Part shown: one piece after another, positions 41,394-50,627 of the stretch
How the letters are laid out: every line of letters begins with the position of its first letter
How positions within the stretch are numbered: position 1 is the first letter of the stretch
Source of the DNA: SZUA-430 sp044220975
GTDB lineage: Bacteria > Pseudomonadota > Alphaproteobacteria > Micropepsales > Micropepsaceae
Reading direction: 5' to 3'
Assembly: GCA_044220975.1 (NCBI GenBank)
Contig: JBGAPZ010000006.1
Coordinates: 62,001-126,000 of the forward strand
Length of the DNA stretch: 64,000 nt
The notes under the pieces: model-generated
Told to the model about the DNA's origin: nothing
Seen by the model: only the letters and a program-made list of their open reading frames with translations
Databases searched by the model: none
Made by a program: the position numbers and the translations under genes

Positions 41394-43036
41394 CGGACAA
41401 GCGCATCGCCGTCGTCGGCGGCGCGGGATCGTTCGGTCAGCCGCTGGTGCGCGGCCTTGTCGAGACAACAGACTGTCACGTCGTCATTTGCGGGCGGTCG
41501 CGCGAGAACGCCGTCGCGTTCGCGCGAACGCTGCGTGCCGGCGAGCGGGTGTCGGTGGCCTTTCTGGACCGAACCCGCGCGACGGTTGCCGATATCGCCG
41601 CGCTCAACGTCTTTTGTATCGTCGATGCGGCAGGTCCCTTTCAGGGGAGCGCTTACAGCCTTGCGACCGCGGCAATCGACAGCGGTGTGCACTACATCGA
41701 TCTCGCGGACGCGCGCGATTTCGTCGCCGGATTTGGGGCGCTGGACGAGACCGCGAAGGCGCGCGGCGTGCTTGCCGTCACGGGTGCCAGCACCACGCCT
41801 GCGCTCACTCAGGCGGTGCTCGACGAACTCTGCCGCGATTGGAAGCGCGTCGACAGCGTTGAAATCGCGCTCAGCCCGGGTGCCGCGGCCCCGATGGGCT
41901 TATCCGTCGTGCGCGCGATCTTGAGCTATGCGGGCAGGCCCGTGAATGTGTGGCGCTTCGGGCGCTGGAATTCCGCGCCCGGTTGGGGGCTGTTGCAGCG
42001 CGTTGCGATTGAAGGATTGGGCAAGCGGTTCGTTGCACTGGTCGAGACGCCCGACCTCGACATCGTGCGGATGCGGTTTGCGACCGTGCGGCAGGCGGCG
42101 TTTCGTGCGGGCGTCGAGCTCACCATCCTGCAGCTCGGGCTCTGGTTGCTGACATTTCCCGTGCGCTGGGGTGTCGTGCGTTCGCTTGAGCCGTTCTCTG
42201 AGTTGCTGCATGCCGTTGCCGCCTGGTTTCGCCGCTTCGGCAGCGACAAGGGCGGCATGATCGTGGAGACTTCCGGCCTCGATGCCGCCGGTGTGCTCAC
42301 GCGCTCGCGCTGGACGCTGGTTGCGAAAGCCGGCGACGGGCCGAACATCCCGGCCCTGCCCGCGCTCGCATTGGCGCGTGCGCTGGCGGCGGGCACGATG
42401 CCCACGCGCGGGGCGACGGCGTGCGTGGGTTTGCTGTCGCTCGACGCGTTCGCGCAGGAGTTTTCGCGCTACGAAATCAGCACCGCCGTGACGACGGAGC
42501 GGCTTTCACAGGCGCCGCTCTTTCAGCGCGTGCTGCCGGGCTTTGCGGAGATGCCGCAAGCGGTGCGCGAAGCCCATGCGCCCGAGCCGGCACGCGAACT
42601 GGCGGGCACGGTCGATATCGAGGGGGCGGAAAATCCGTTCGGGCAGGCCATTGCGTGGCTCGCGGGATTTCCGTCCACCGCGCGCGATCTGCGCGCTGGC
42701 GTCACCATCGAGCGCGAGGGCAACGGCGAGATTTGGGTGCGCCGTTTCGGCGCGGCGGAATTTGCGAGCCACCTCAGCGAAGCCCAACCGGGCAAGCTTG
42801 CGGAACGCTTCGGCCCTATCACGTTCGACCTCGACGCGACGGCCGGCGTGCAAGGATTTCGCCTGGCCATCGCGCGGGCGCGGCTCGGTGAGTTGCCGCT
42901 GCCGCAATTTTTGACGCCGTACACCGATGCGAGCGCGTCCGTCGACGAGAACGGGCGCTACTTCTTCGATGTTACGATTGGTCTGCCGGTCATCGGCAGG
43001 CTGGTGCGGTATCGCGGGTGGTTGACCCCGGCTTAG
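41390..43036 (+). CDS. Saccharopine dehydrogenase-like protein with DUF4166
   Basis: The product is about 548 aa. The N-terminus would be a Rossmann domain whose dinucleotide loop VVGGAGSFGQPLV is needed for function, but the first ordinary start (GTG at 41447) lies after it. The frame is open back to a CTG at 41390 that overlaps the upstream stop, so I propose CTG as start. Family motifs follow: YIDLADARDFVAGF and VTGASTTPALTQAVLD. The C-terminal third (about 365-545) resembles DUF4166. It is likely an NAD(P)-binding reductase-like membrane-associated protein. Confidence 0.7.
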   Translation: MTDKRIAVVGGAGSFGQPLVRGLVETTDCHVVICGRSRENAVAFARTLRAGERVSVAFLDRTRATVADIAALNVFCIVDAAGPFQGSAYSLATAAIDSGVHYIDLADARDFVAGFGALDETAKARGVLAVTGASTTPALTQAVLDELCRDWKRVDSVEIALSPGAAAPMGLSVVRAILSYAGRPVNVWRFGRWNSAPGWGLLQRVAIEGLGKRFVALVETPDLDIVRMRFATVRQAAFRAGVELTILQLGLWLLTFPVRWGVVRSLEPFSELLHAVAAWFRRFGSDKGGMIVETSGLDAAGVLTRSRWTLVAKAGDGPNIPALPALALARALAAGTMPTRGATACVGLLSLDAFAQEFSRYEISTAVTTERLSQAPLFQRVLPGFAEMPQAVREAHAPEPARELAGTVDIEGAENPFGQAIAWLAGFPSTARDLRAGVTIEREGNGEIWVRRFGAAEFASHLSEAQPGKLAERFGPITFDLDATAGVQGFRLAIARARLGELPLPQFLTPYTDASASVDENGRYFFDVTIGLPVIGRLVRYRGWLTPA

Positions 43037-43060
43037 ATCGCAACGGGGTAGTTGGCGCCG

Positions 43061-43603
43061 TTATTTCGGCGCCATCACCATGACCATCTGGCGGCCTTCG
43101 AGCTTTGGTTCTTGCTCGATCTTGCCGATCTCGTCGATGTCGCGTTTGACCTTCTTCAAGAGCTCCATGCCGATATCCATGTGCGCCATTTCGCGGCCAC
43201 GGAAGCGAAGCGTGATCTTCACTTTGTCGCCTTCTTCGAAGAAGCGTTTGATGGAGCGCATTTTCACGTCGTAGTCGTGATCGTCGATCATCGGGCGGAG
43301 CTTGATCTCCTTGATTTCGATGATCTTCTGATGCTTACGGGCTTCGGCGGCCTTTTTCTGTTCCTGATATTTATACTTGCCGAAGTCCATGATCTTGGCG
43401 ACGGGCGGTTTGGCGAGCGGCGACACCTCGACCAGGTCGAGACCTTCGGCTTGCGCGAGTTTCAGAGCGTCGAACTTGCTCATCACGCCGCGTTTGCCGC
43501 CTTCGTCGTCGATCACCAACAATTCGTGCGCGTTGATGAACTCATTGATGCGCGGGCCGTCTTTCGACGGCGCTGCAGTCGATTGATGCGGACGTCTAAC
43601 GAT
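43061..43603 (-). CDS. infC: Translation initiation factor IF-3
   Basis: The product is 180 aa. IF-3 prevents subunit joining and checks start codons. The N-domain has DGPRINEFINAHELLVIDDEG, the linker is Lys-rich, and the C-domain has EIKLRPMIDDHDYDVKM and DIGMELLKKV. No ATG, GTG or TTG gives the N-domain in full. GGAG lies 8 nt before an ATC at 43603, so infC probably starts with ATC, in line with the rare AUU/AUC starts through which IF-3 limits its own synthesis. It lies downstream of thrS. Confidence 0.95.
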   Translation of the reverse strand: MVRRPHQSTAAPSKDGPRINEFINAHELLVIDDEGGKRGVMSKFDALKLAQAEGLDLVEVSPLAKPPVAKIMDFGKYKYQEQKKAAEARKHQKIIEIKEIKLRPMIDDHDYDVKMRSIKRFFEEGDKVKITLRFRGREMAHMDIGMELLKKVKRDIDEIGKIEQEPKLEGRQMVMVMAPK

Positions 43604-43633
43604 TGGGTATTCTCCATTGGTTGCGAACAGACA

Positions 43634-43663
43634 ACGCGCCGGGGTTGGAAACGCCCGGCGCGT
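43634..43663 (-). terminator. Hairpin between thrS and infC
   Basis: ACGCGCCGGG pairs with CCCGGCGCGT (10 bp) in the leader of infC, followed on the minus strand by TGTCTGTT. It may attenuate or terminate the thrS transcript. Without a proper U-run this is uncertain. Confidence 0.45.
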
Positions 43664-43725
43664 CGGCTGATGGCATAAGCATAGGAAATCAGTGGCTTAA
43701 AGCAAGGTCTTTGCGTTCCCAGCGC

Positions 43726-45681
43726 TTATGGCCGCAGGTCCGGCGGCATAGACTCCTGGACCAACAGCTTCGTCAGCGCGTCCAGGGTCATCGTTTCCTG
43801 CTTTTCGGAGCCGAGGCGCCTGATCGAGACGGTTCGCTCCTCCGCCTCTTTGCGGCCCATCACGAGCAGGAAGGGGACCTTGGCCAACGAGTGCTCGCGG
43901 ACCTTGTAGTTGATCTTTTCGTTCCGTAGGTCCGTTTCGACGCGAATGCCTGCAAGGCGCAGGTGGGCGGCCACCTCTTTCGCGTAGGCGTCAGCGTCCG
44001 AGACGATGGTTGCCGCCACAGCCTGAACGGGTGCGAGCCACAGCGGGAACTTGCCCGCGTGGTGTTCGATCAGGACGCCGATGAAGCGTTCGAGCGAGCC
44101 CACGATCGCACGGTGCAACATGACCGGGCGTTTGCGGTTGCCGTCTTCGGCAATGTACTCGGCATCGAGGCGTTCCGGCAGAACGTAGTCGAGCTGGATC
44201 GTGCCGCACTGCCAGTCGCGGCCGATCGCGTCGCGCAGCACGAACTCGAGCTTCGGCGCGTAGAACGTGCCTTCGCCGGGGTTGATCGTGTAGGGCAAGC
44301 CGATCGCCTTGCACGCGTTTTCGAGTGCGGCTTCAGCGTGGTCCCATTGTTCTTCCGTGCCGCCGCGCAGTTCGGGACGCGTCGCCAATTTTGTGATGAA
44401 GCTGTCGAAGCCCAGTTCCTTGTAGACCTCGGTCAGCAGCGCGACGAAGCGGCGGGTCTCATCGACGATCTGTTCTTCGGTGCAGAAGATGTGCGCGTCG
44501 TCCTGCACGAACGAGCGCACGCGCATGATGCCGTGCAACGAGCCCGAGGGTTCGTAGCGGTGGCAGGCACCGAACTCAGCCAGGCGCAGCGGCAGGTCGC
44601 GGTAGGACTTCAGGCCCTGCTTGAAGATCTGCACGTGGCCCGGGCAGTTCATCGGTTTCACCGCGAGGATGCGGCGCGCGTGGTCGGTGCCTTCGTCCAC
44701 CTCGGCGATGAACATGTTCGGGCGATAGTTCTCCCAGTGGCCCGACTGCTCCCATAGTTTACGGTCGATGAGCTGGGGCGTCTTCACTTCGCGATAGTCG
44801 CCACGCTCCACCTTGCGGCGGATGTAGTTTTCGACGGTGCGGTAGAGCGTCCAGCCTTTCGGATGCCAGAAGACCTGGCCGACGGCTTCTTCCTGAATGT
44901 GGAAGAGGTCCATCTCCTTGCCGATCTTGCGGTGGTCGCGCTTCTCGGCTTCTTCCAGACGTGTGAGGTAGGCCGCGAGTTCTTTTTCGTCGCGCCAGGC
45001 GGTGCCGTAGATGCGCTGCAGCTGCGCGTTCTTTGCGTCGCCGCGCCAATAGGCGCCCGCGATCTTCGTGAGCTTGAAGCCGAGGCCGATCTTGCCGGTC
45101 GACATCAAATGCGGGCCGCGGCAGAGGTCGTGCCAATCGCCGTGATAGTAGACGCGCACTTCTTCGTCGGCCGGGAGATCTTGGATGATCTCGGCCTTGT
45201 ACTGTTCGCCTAGTGACTTGAAGTGCGCGACGGCTTTATCGCGCTCCCACACCGTGCGCTTCGTCGGCAGGTCGGCCGCCACGAGTTCGCGCATCTTCGC
45301 TTCGATCTTCGGCAGGTCGTCCGGCGTGAACGGTTCGTTGCGCGCGAAGTCGTAGAAGAAGCCGTCTTCGATGTTCGGGCCGATCGTGACCTGCGTACCC
45401 GGGTAGAGCGCCTGCACGGCCTGCGCCAGCAAGTGCGCGGTGTCGTGGCGGATGAGGTCCAATGCCTCTTCGCTTTTGCGCGTGACGATTTCGACCTTGG
45501 CGTCCTTTTGGATCGGCCAGTCGAGGTCCTTCATCTCGCCGTCGACTTTGACCGCGAGCGCCGCCTTGGCGAGGCCCGCACCGATGGAAGCCGCGACGTC
45601 GGCGCCGGTGCTCCCACGCGTCGTCGTCCGCACCGAGCCGTCAGGCAGGGTGATGCGGATTTCGTTGGCGGGCGACGACAC
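43726..45681 (-). CDS. thrS: Threonyl-tRNA synthetase
   Basis: The product is 651 aa, full length. In order: TGS domain (residues 1-65), editing domain (about 70-225, HLLAQAVQALYPG and the HxxxH/C-type pocket YYHGDWHDLCRGPH), class II catalytic core (MNCPGHVQIFKQ, motif 2 RYEPSGSLHGIMRVRSF, motif 3 RPVMLHRAIVGSLERFIG), and the anticodon-binding domain (about 540-645). The start is GTG, with GGAG 8 nt upstream. It is followed by infC, a common arrangement. Confidence 0.98.
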   Translation of the reverse strand: MSSPANEIRITLPDGSVRTTTRGSTGADVAASIGAGLAKAALAVKVDGEMKDLDWPIQKDAKVEIVTRKSEEALDLIRHDTAHLLAQAVQALYPGTQVTIGPNIEDGFFYDFARNEPFTPDDLPKIEAKMRELVAADLPTKRTVWERDKAVAHFKSLGEQYKAEIIQDLPADEEVRVYYHGDWHDLCRGPHLMSTGKIGLGFKLTKIAGAYWRGDAKNAQLQRIYGTAWRDEKELAAYLTRLEEAEKRDHRKIGKEMDLFHIQEEAVGQVFWHPKGWTLYRTVENYIRRKVERGDYREVKTPQLIDRKLWEQSGHWENYRPNMFIAEVDEGTDHARRILAVKPMNCPGHVQIFKQGLKSYRDLPLRLAEFGACHRYEPSGSLHGIMRVRSFVQDDAHIFCTEEQIVDETRRFVALLTEVYKELGFDSFITKLATRPELRGGTEEQWDHAEAALENACKAIGLPYTINPGEGTFYAPKLEFVLRDAIGRDWQCGTIQLDYVLPERLDAEYIAEDGNRKRPVMLHRAIVGSLERFIGVLIEHHAGKFPLWLAPVQAVAATIVSDADAYAKEVAAHLRLAGIRVETDLRNEKINYKVREHSLAKVPFLLVMGRKEAEERTVSIRRLGSEKQETMTLDALTKLLVQESMPPDLRP

Positions 45682-45797
45682 GTGCGAATCTCCATTGGTT
45701 AAGGCAGTTGGGAGCGCGGGAGATTGGTGGTGGCCGCGCTGCTAGTCAAGGAAACCGGCTTGAGTGTGGCGGGGCGTTGTGTCACTGCCCAAGCCCT

Positions 45798-47807
45798 ATG
45801 CATGGACGCGTTTCGCCCGCCCATTCCAGCGAGATTTCCTACCGGCCCGACATCGACGGGCTTCGGACGATCGCGGTCGGCACCGTCATCCTGTTCCACG
45901 GCAAGCTTGGACTGTTGCCCGGCGGGTTCGTGGGCGTGGATGTGTTCTTCGTTATCTCGGGCTTTCTGATTTCATCCATCCTGCTCGGCGAGATTACGCA
46001 TCAGCGGTTTTCGCTTGCCGGTTTCTACGAACGACGCATACGGCGCATCTTGCCGGCACTCACCGTGGTGCTTGGCGCGGTGATGATCGCGGGCGCCCTG
46101 CTCTACCCGCCGCAAGATTACGTGGTGTTGGCGAAGTCGGTGAAGGCGGCGGCGCTGTTCTATGCGAACTTCTTCTTCTACGGACAGGCGGGTTACTTCG
46201 CGCCGGATGCGGAGACGCAGCCTCTGCTCCACACGTGGTCGCTCGCGGTAGAGGAGCAGTTCTATCTGGTCGCGCCGCTGTTCTTGTGGGGGATCGCGCG
46301 GCTGCATCGCGGGTGGCAGGTGGCCCTTGTGGTCCTGGCCTTTGCCGTGTCGCTGGCGTTTTCGATCGCGGGCGCGATGAGCGAGGATAGCGGCGCGTTC
46401 TATCTGCCGCACTCGCGTGCGTTCGAATTGATCCTCGGCATGATGCTCGCCATGGGATTGGCGCCGCGTTTGCCGACCCAAGCGGTCGCTGAAGCGATGG
46501 GCGCCATCGGACTCGCGTTGATCGCGTATGCGGTGTTGTTCTTTTCGAGCGCCACGCCGTTTCCGGGGTACGCCGCACTCGCACCTTGTGTCGGCGCGGC
46601 GCTGATCATTGCGAGCGGCGCCGGACACACCACGTTCGTGTCGCGCGTGCTTGCCACACCGGCGATGGTGTTCACGGGCAAGATTTCGTATTCGCTTTAT
46701 CTTTGGCATTGGCCGATCTTCGTGCTTGCCGCGTATCAGTTCGGCGGCCTTAGCATCGTCGACCGCGTTGCGTTGATCGTGGCGGCCTACCTGCTTTCGG
46801 TCTTGACCTACTGGTTCGTGGAGCAGCCGGCGCGGCGGAAGACGCCTGCTCTCACGCGCACGCGGATCTTCGCGGCGGGGCTTGTGGCGCTTGCTCTGGC
46901 TTACGGCCTTTCGCAGTTGGTGATCGGCACGCGCGGGCTGCCGCAACGGTTGGGCCCTGAGATCGCAGCATTCGACAACGCGGTCAGGAAGAACAAGGGC
47001 TATACGCCTTGCCCCGAGAACGAGGCGTGGCTTTCAAGCACATCCGATTGCGAGATCGGCGCGAAGACGGCGGCGGAGCGGTCGTTCCTGTTCTGGGGGG
47101 ACAGCCACGCGCGGGCGTTGTCGTCGACGGCCGCGTCGCTTGCAGCGGAGAAGGGCATCAAGGGCCTTGTCGTGTTTCGCGGCGGGTGCCCTCCGTTCCT
47201 CGCGCTCAAGGGGACGCCGTTCGACAAGCGCGATTGCGCGAAGACGGCGGCGCAGGTCGAGCGGTTGCTGAAAGAACGCGGCACCCAAAATGTCGTGCTC
47301 GTCGCGCGCTGGGCGCTTTATGCTGACGGCGGCGGATATCGCAATGGCAAGTGGTTTGCGACGGAATTCGATCTGGGCGACGTGCAGAAGAACCGCGCTG
47401 CGTTTAGCGCTGCGTTGACTGCGACCGTCGACGGGATTTTGGCGGCGGGCCGCAGCGTCACGATCGTGGGGCCCGTGCCCGATCTCAAGCTGAACCCACC
47501 GGATGTGATGATCCGCGCGATGATGCACGGGCAAACGGCGAACGTGCGCGCGACGTTTGCCGACTTCCAGGTGCGACAGGCCGGCGTGTTGCCGTTGTTG
47601 CAGAGCCTCGCGAAGCGGCCCGGCGTGCGCGTCGTCTATCCGCACGAGAGCCTGTGCGATGCGGTGGTGTGCCGGACGCTCGACGGCGCGATGCCGCTCT
47701 ACAGCGACGACAACCATTTGGGCGTGAACGGGGTGGCGCTCATCCGGCGCGAGCTTGGGGCTGCGATTGCGCCCGTGGCGAAAGCCGATGTATCGAACGT
47801 GCAATGA
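45798..47807 (+). CDS. Acyltransferase 3 with SGNH domain, copy 1
   Basis: The product is 669 aa, OafA-like. An N-terminal acyltransferase-3 membrane domain (about residues 10-375, RPDIDGLRTIAVGTVILFH and GVDVFFVISGFLISS) is fused to a C-terminal periplasmic SGNH domain (about 420-665) with FWGDSHARALSS and the catalytic pair DDNHLG near the end. These enzymes add acetyl or other acyl groups to O-antigen or other surface sugars. No clear ribosome site precedes ATG 45798. The stop overlaps copy 2 by 4 bp. Confidence 0.9.
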   Translation: MHGRVSPAHSSEISYRPDIDGLRTIAVGTVILFHGKLGLLPGGFVGVDVFFVISGFLISSILLGEITHQRFSLAGFYERRIRRILPALTVVLGAVMIAGALLYPPQDYVVLAKSVKAAALFYANFFFYGQAGYFAPDAETQPLLHTWSLAVEEQFYLVAPLFLWGIARLHRGWQVALVVLAFAVSLAFSIAGAMSEDSGAFYLPHSRAFELILGMMLAMGLAPRLPTQAVAEAMGAIGLALIAYAVLFFSSATPFPGYAALAPCVGAALIIASGAGHTTFVSRVLATPAMVFTGKISYSLYLWHWPIFVLAAYQFGGLSIVDRVALIVAAYLLSVLTYWFVEQPARRKTPALTRTRIFAAGLVALALAYGLSQLVIGTRGLPQRLGPEIAAFDNAVRKNKGYTPCPENEAWLSSTSDCEIGAKTAAERSFLFWGDSHARALSSTAASLAAEKGIKGLVVFRGGCPPFLALKGTPFDKRDCAKTAAQVERLLKERGTQNVVLVARWALYADGGGYRNGKWFATEFDLGDVQKNRAAFSAALTATVDGILAAGRSVTIVGPVPDLKLNPPDVMIRAMMHGQTANVRATFADFQVRQAGVLPLLQSLAKRPGVRVVYPHESLCDAVVCRTLDGAMPLYSDDNHLGVNGVALIRRELGAAIAPVAKADVSNVQ

Positions 47808-49822
47808 CGACGGCGCCGCACTCCGATCTCACCTACCGCCCCGATATCGACGGGTTGCGCGCGATTGCGGTCGGCATCGTGGTGCTGTTTCACGCGCGGC
47901 TTGGGATTTTCCCGGGCGGGTATACCGGCGTGGACGTGTTCTTCGTCATCTCGGGGTTTTTGATTTCGTCGATCCTCTGGCGCGAGCTGCGGGCGGGCGG
48001 CAGCTTTTCGATCACCGACTACATCCTCAGGTTCTATGAGCGACGGATCCGGCGCATCTTTCCGGCGCTGGCCGTCATCGTGCTTTTCACGCTTGCGGTC
48101 GGAGCGTGGCTGTTCGCGCCGCAAGACTATTTCCTGCTCGGCCGCTCCGCGCGGGCGACAGCGGCGTTCTTTTCGAACTTCTATTTCAACAACCAGGCGG
48201 GCTATTTCGCGCCGGGGGCTGAGACGCAGCCGCTGCTCCACACGTGGTCGCTCGCCGTCGAAGAGCAGTTCTATTTCGTCGGACCGTTCTTCCTGATGCT
48301 GCTGGCCTGGCTCTCAAGCCGGTATCGTACGCTGCTCTTCCTTGCGGTCTTTGCCGCGTCGCTTGCCGCTTCGGCGGTCGGTGCGTTCGAAGAGAGTAAG
48401 GCTGCGTTCTATCTGCCGCACGCCCGCGCATTCGAGTTGATGATGGGCATGGCGCTCGTGATCGGGCTTGCTCCCACGTGGCGGAACGATGCGGTGCGCG
48501 AGGCGGGCGCGTTCATCGGGCTTGCGATGATATTGGCCGCGGCATTGCTTTATTCCGATGCGACTGCGTTTCCGGGGCTGGCGGCGCTTCTGCCGTGCGT
48601 CGGGACGGCGCTCCTGATCAGCACAGCAACGGAGCGGCCGACGACGGTTTCGCGGGCGCTGTCATTGGCGCCAGCCGTTATGATCGGCAAGATTTCGTAC
48701 TCGCTCTATCTCTGGCACTGGCCGCTGTTCGTGTTCGGCGAATATCAGTACGGCGAGCACCTGCCACTTACCTATCGGATCGGTTTGATCGCGCTCGCGG
48801 TCGGGCTTTCATTCCTCACCTATTGGTTCGTCGAGCAGCCCGCACGGCGGCGGACGCCTGCGATCTCGCGGCGCGTTGTGATCGGGAGCGGCTTGGCCGC
48901 GATGGCGGTGGTGGCGGCGTTGTCGCAAGGCGTGGTCGAAACGCGCGGTTGGCCGCAGCGCCTGGCGCCGGAGTTGGTCGCCTTCGAACAAGCGGTGGCA
49001 AACACCAAGGTGCGGCCTGTCTGCCAAGACCCGAAGGAAGAATCGGCGAGCGCGCCGGGCTGCGAAATCGGAGCGACCAAGGCTCCAAAGGCGACGTTCT
49101 TGTTTTGGGGCGACAGCCACGCCGTGTCTCTCTCGCAGCAGATGTCGTTGACGGCGGAGACTCTGGGCCTTCGCGGAGCGGCCGCGGTCGTCGGCGGCTG
49201 CCCGCCGCTTTTGATCGAAGCGGCGAAGGACCAACTCTACTTCCGCAAGCCGAAATGCCGCGAGGTTTCGGACCAGGTGACCTCGCTGTTGGCGAACAAG
49301 GACATCACGCATGTCGTGATCGCGGCACGCTGGCCCTACTACACCGAAGGCAATCTGGACGAGGGGCCGGAGACGAACCGCTTCAGCATGGGCAGCGTCG
49401 AGCGGACGCGCGAAGTATTCTGGGGCTCGATGCGCAGCACGATCGAGCGCATTCTCGCGGGCGGGCACCGGGTGACATTGATCGGCCCGATCCCCGAATT
49501 GAAGCTGCATCTTCCAAACGCGATGATGAAGGCGAAGATGCGCGGCCAGGAGAGGGATTTCCCGTTGCCCTTCGCATCGTTCGCGCGGCGTCAAGCGGGG
49601 ACATTGAAGATGTTGGCCGAACTCGACGCGCTGCCAGGCGTCAGGGTCGTCTATCCGCACAAGCTGCTTTGCGACGGCACGACGTGCCGCACGACGAAGG
49701 ACGGCAAGCCGCTTTACTTCGACGACGATCACTTGGGTTCGGTCGGCACCAAGGCGATCGAGAGCGTGCTTGCCGATGCCTTGGACGTCAACGCGGCGTT
49801 CGACGCGGCGCCATCGCAATAA
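47804..49822 (+). CDS. Acyltransferase 3 with SGNH domain, copy 2
   Basis: The product is 672 aa, the same architecture as the preceding gene and collinear with it: RPDIDGLRAIAVGIVVLFH, GVDVFFVISGFLISS, then the SGNH part with FWGDSHAVSLSQ and DDDHLGSVG. It shares many identical blocks with copy 1, so the pair arose by tandem duplication. The ATGA overlap means the two are co-translated. The differing SGNH halves suggest different sugar acceptors or sites. Confidence 0.9.
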   Translation: MTTAPHSDLTYRPDIDGLRAIAVGIVVLFHARLGIFPGGYTGVDVFFVISGFLISSILWRELRAGGSFSITDYILRFYERRIRRIFPALAVIVLFTLAVGAWLFAPQDYFLLGRSARATAAFFSNFYFNNQAGYFAPGAETQPLLHTWSLAVEEQFYFVGPFFLMLLAWLSSRYRTLLFLAVFAASLAASAVGAFEESKAAFYLPHARAFELMMGMALVIGLAPTWRNDAVREAGAFIGLAMILAAALLYSDATAFPGLAALLPCVGTALLISTATERPTTVSRALSLAPAVMIGKISYSLYLWHWPLFVFGEYQYGEHLPLTYRIGLIALAVGLSFLTYWFVEQPARRRTPAISRRVVIGSGLAAMAVVAALSQGVVETRGWPQRLAPELVAFEQAVANTKVRPVCQDPKEESASAPGCEIGATKAPKATFLFWGDSHAVSLSQQMSLTAETLGLRGAAAVVGGCPPLLIEAAKDQLYFRKPKCREVSDQVTSLLANKDITHVVIAARWPYYTEGNLDEGPETNRFSMGSVERTREVFWGSMRSTIERILAGGHRVTLIGPIPELKLHLPNAMMKAKMRGQERDFPLPFASFARRQAGTLKMLAELDALPGVRVVYPHKLLCDGTTCRTTKDGKPLYFDDDHLGSVGTKAIESVLADALDVNAAFDAAPSQ

Positions 49823-49825
49823 TCT

Positions 49826-50506
49826 CTATTCGCGCACGGCGAACCAGGAGGCGTAGCGGTTCTGCTCGTCGATCGGATCGTGCTCGCCGCCGACGGTGTA
49901 GATCTTGAGCTTGTGCCGGTGAGCGAATTCGTCGACCGCTTTCTTCGTGTGCGGCCACTTGTCGTCGTAGTCGTGGCCGGCGAACACACCGCCGTCCTTG
50001 ATCTTGGGATACCAGTCCAAGAGCGCGGAGCCGCCGTCTTGGCCGGTGGCGGCAAAGCCGTCGATGTAGATGAAGTCGAAGTACTTGTCGGGGAAGAGCG
50101 GCAGCGCCTCGTCGAACTTCATCTTCAGTATGCAGTTGCGCTTCCGGTGGGGCACGAGAAGCGCCAGCGCGCCCTTGTATTGATCGACGGTGTGCTTGCG
50201 GTCGCCGTACATGTCGATCGAGTAAAGATAGTCGACGCTCGACTTCTTCAGGATCAGATCGGAGAAGACGCCGTTGGCCACGCCGAGTTCGGCGGCGACG
50301 CCATTCGGGCGGACGAGCTTCGTCAGCTCCCAGCGCGATTTCAGGCCCGCGAACTTATCTTTGTGGTCGGCCACGTTCCAGGCGGGTGCGGGCTCGAGCG
50401 GGAACATCGCGGGCTCTTTACCTTCGGCCTCGCGTGCCTTGCGGCGCTTCTTGCCCTCGCGTTCCATCAAGGCGTAGCGGATGTCTTGCAGAATGCGGAT
50501 GCGCAC
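49826..50506 (-). CDS. Class I SAM-dependent methyltransferase
   Basis: The product is 226 aa. The SAM site is VAAELGVANGVFSDLIL (motif I with an acidic residue), followed by DYLYSIDMYGDRKH and FDFIYIDGFAATGQDGGSALLDWYPKI, the class I Methyltransf_24 pattern. The N-terminus is Lys/Arg-rich. Substrates are often sugars or lipids near polysaccharide genes. I start at GTG 50506. It is convergent with the acyltransferase pair. Confidence 0.75.
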   Translation of the reverse strand: MRIRILQDIRYALMEREGKKRRKAREAEGKEPAMFPLEPAPAWNVADHKDKFAGLKSRWELTKLVRPNGVAAELGVANGVFSDLILKKSSVDYLYSIDMYGDRKHTVDQYKGALALLVPHRKRNCILKMKFDEALPLFPDKYFDFIYIDGFAATGQDGGSALLDWYPKIKDGGVFAGHDYDDKWPHTKKAVDEFAHRHKLKIYTVGGEHDPIDEQNRYASWFAVRE

Positions 50507-50627
50507 GGGCGGTCGTTCCTTGTTCGCGCCTTTTCTGCACACGGTGGGCTGCTAACGCAAGCCGCCTTGCCCCCGCAGGCCCCGGCTTGGTACGATCAAG
50601 AAACGCCACTTTCAATCGGAATGCGTC

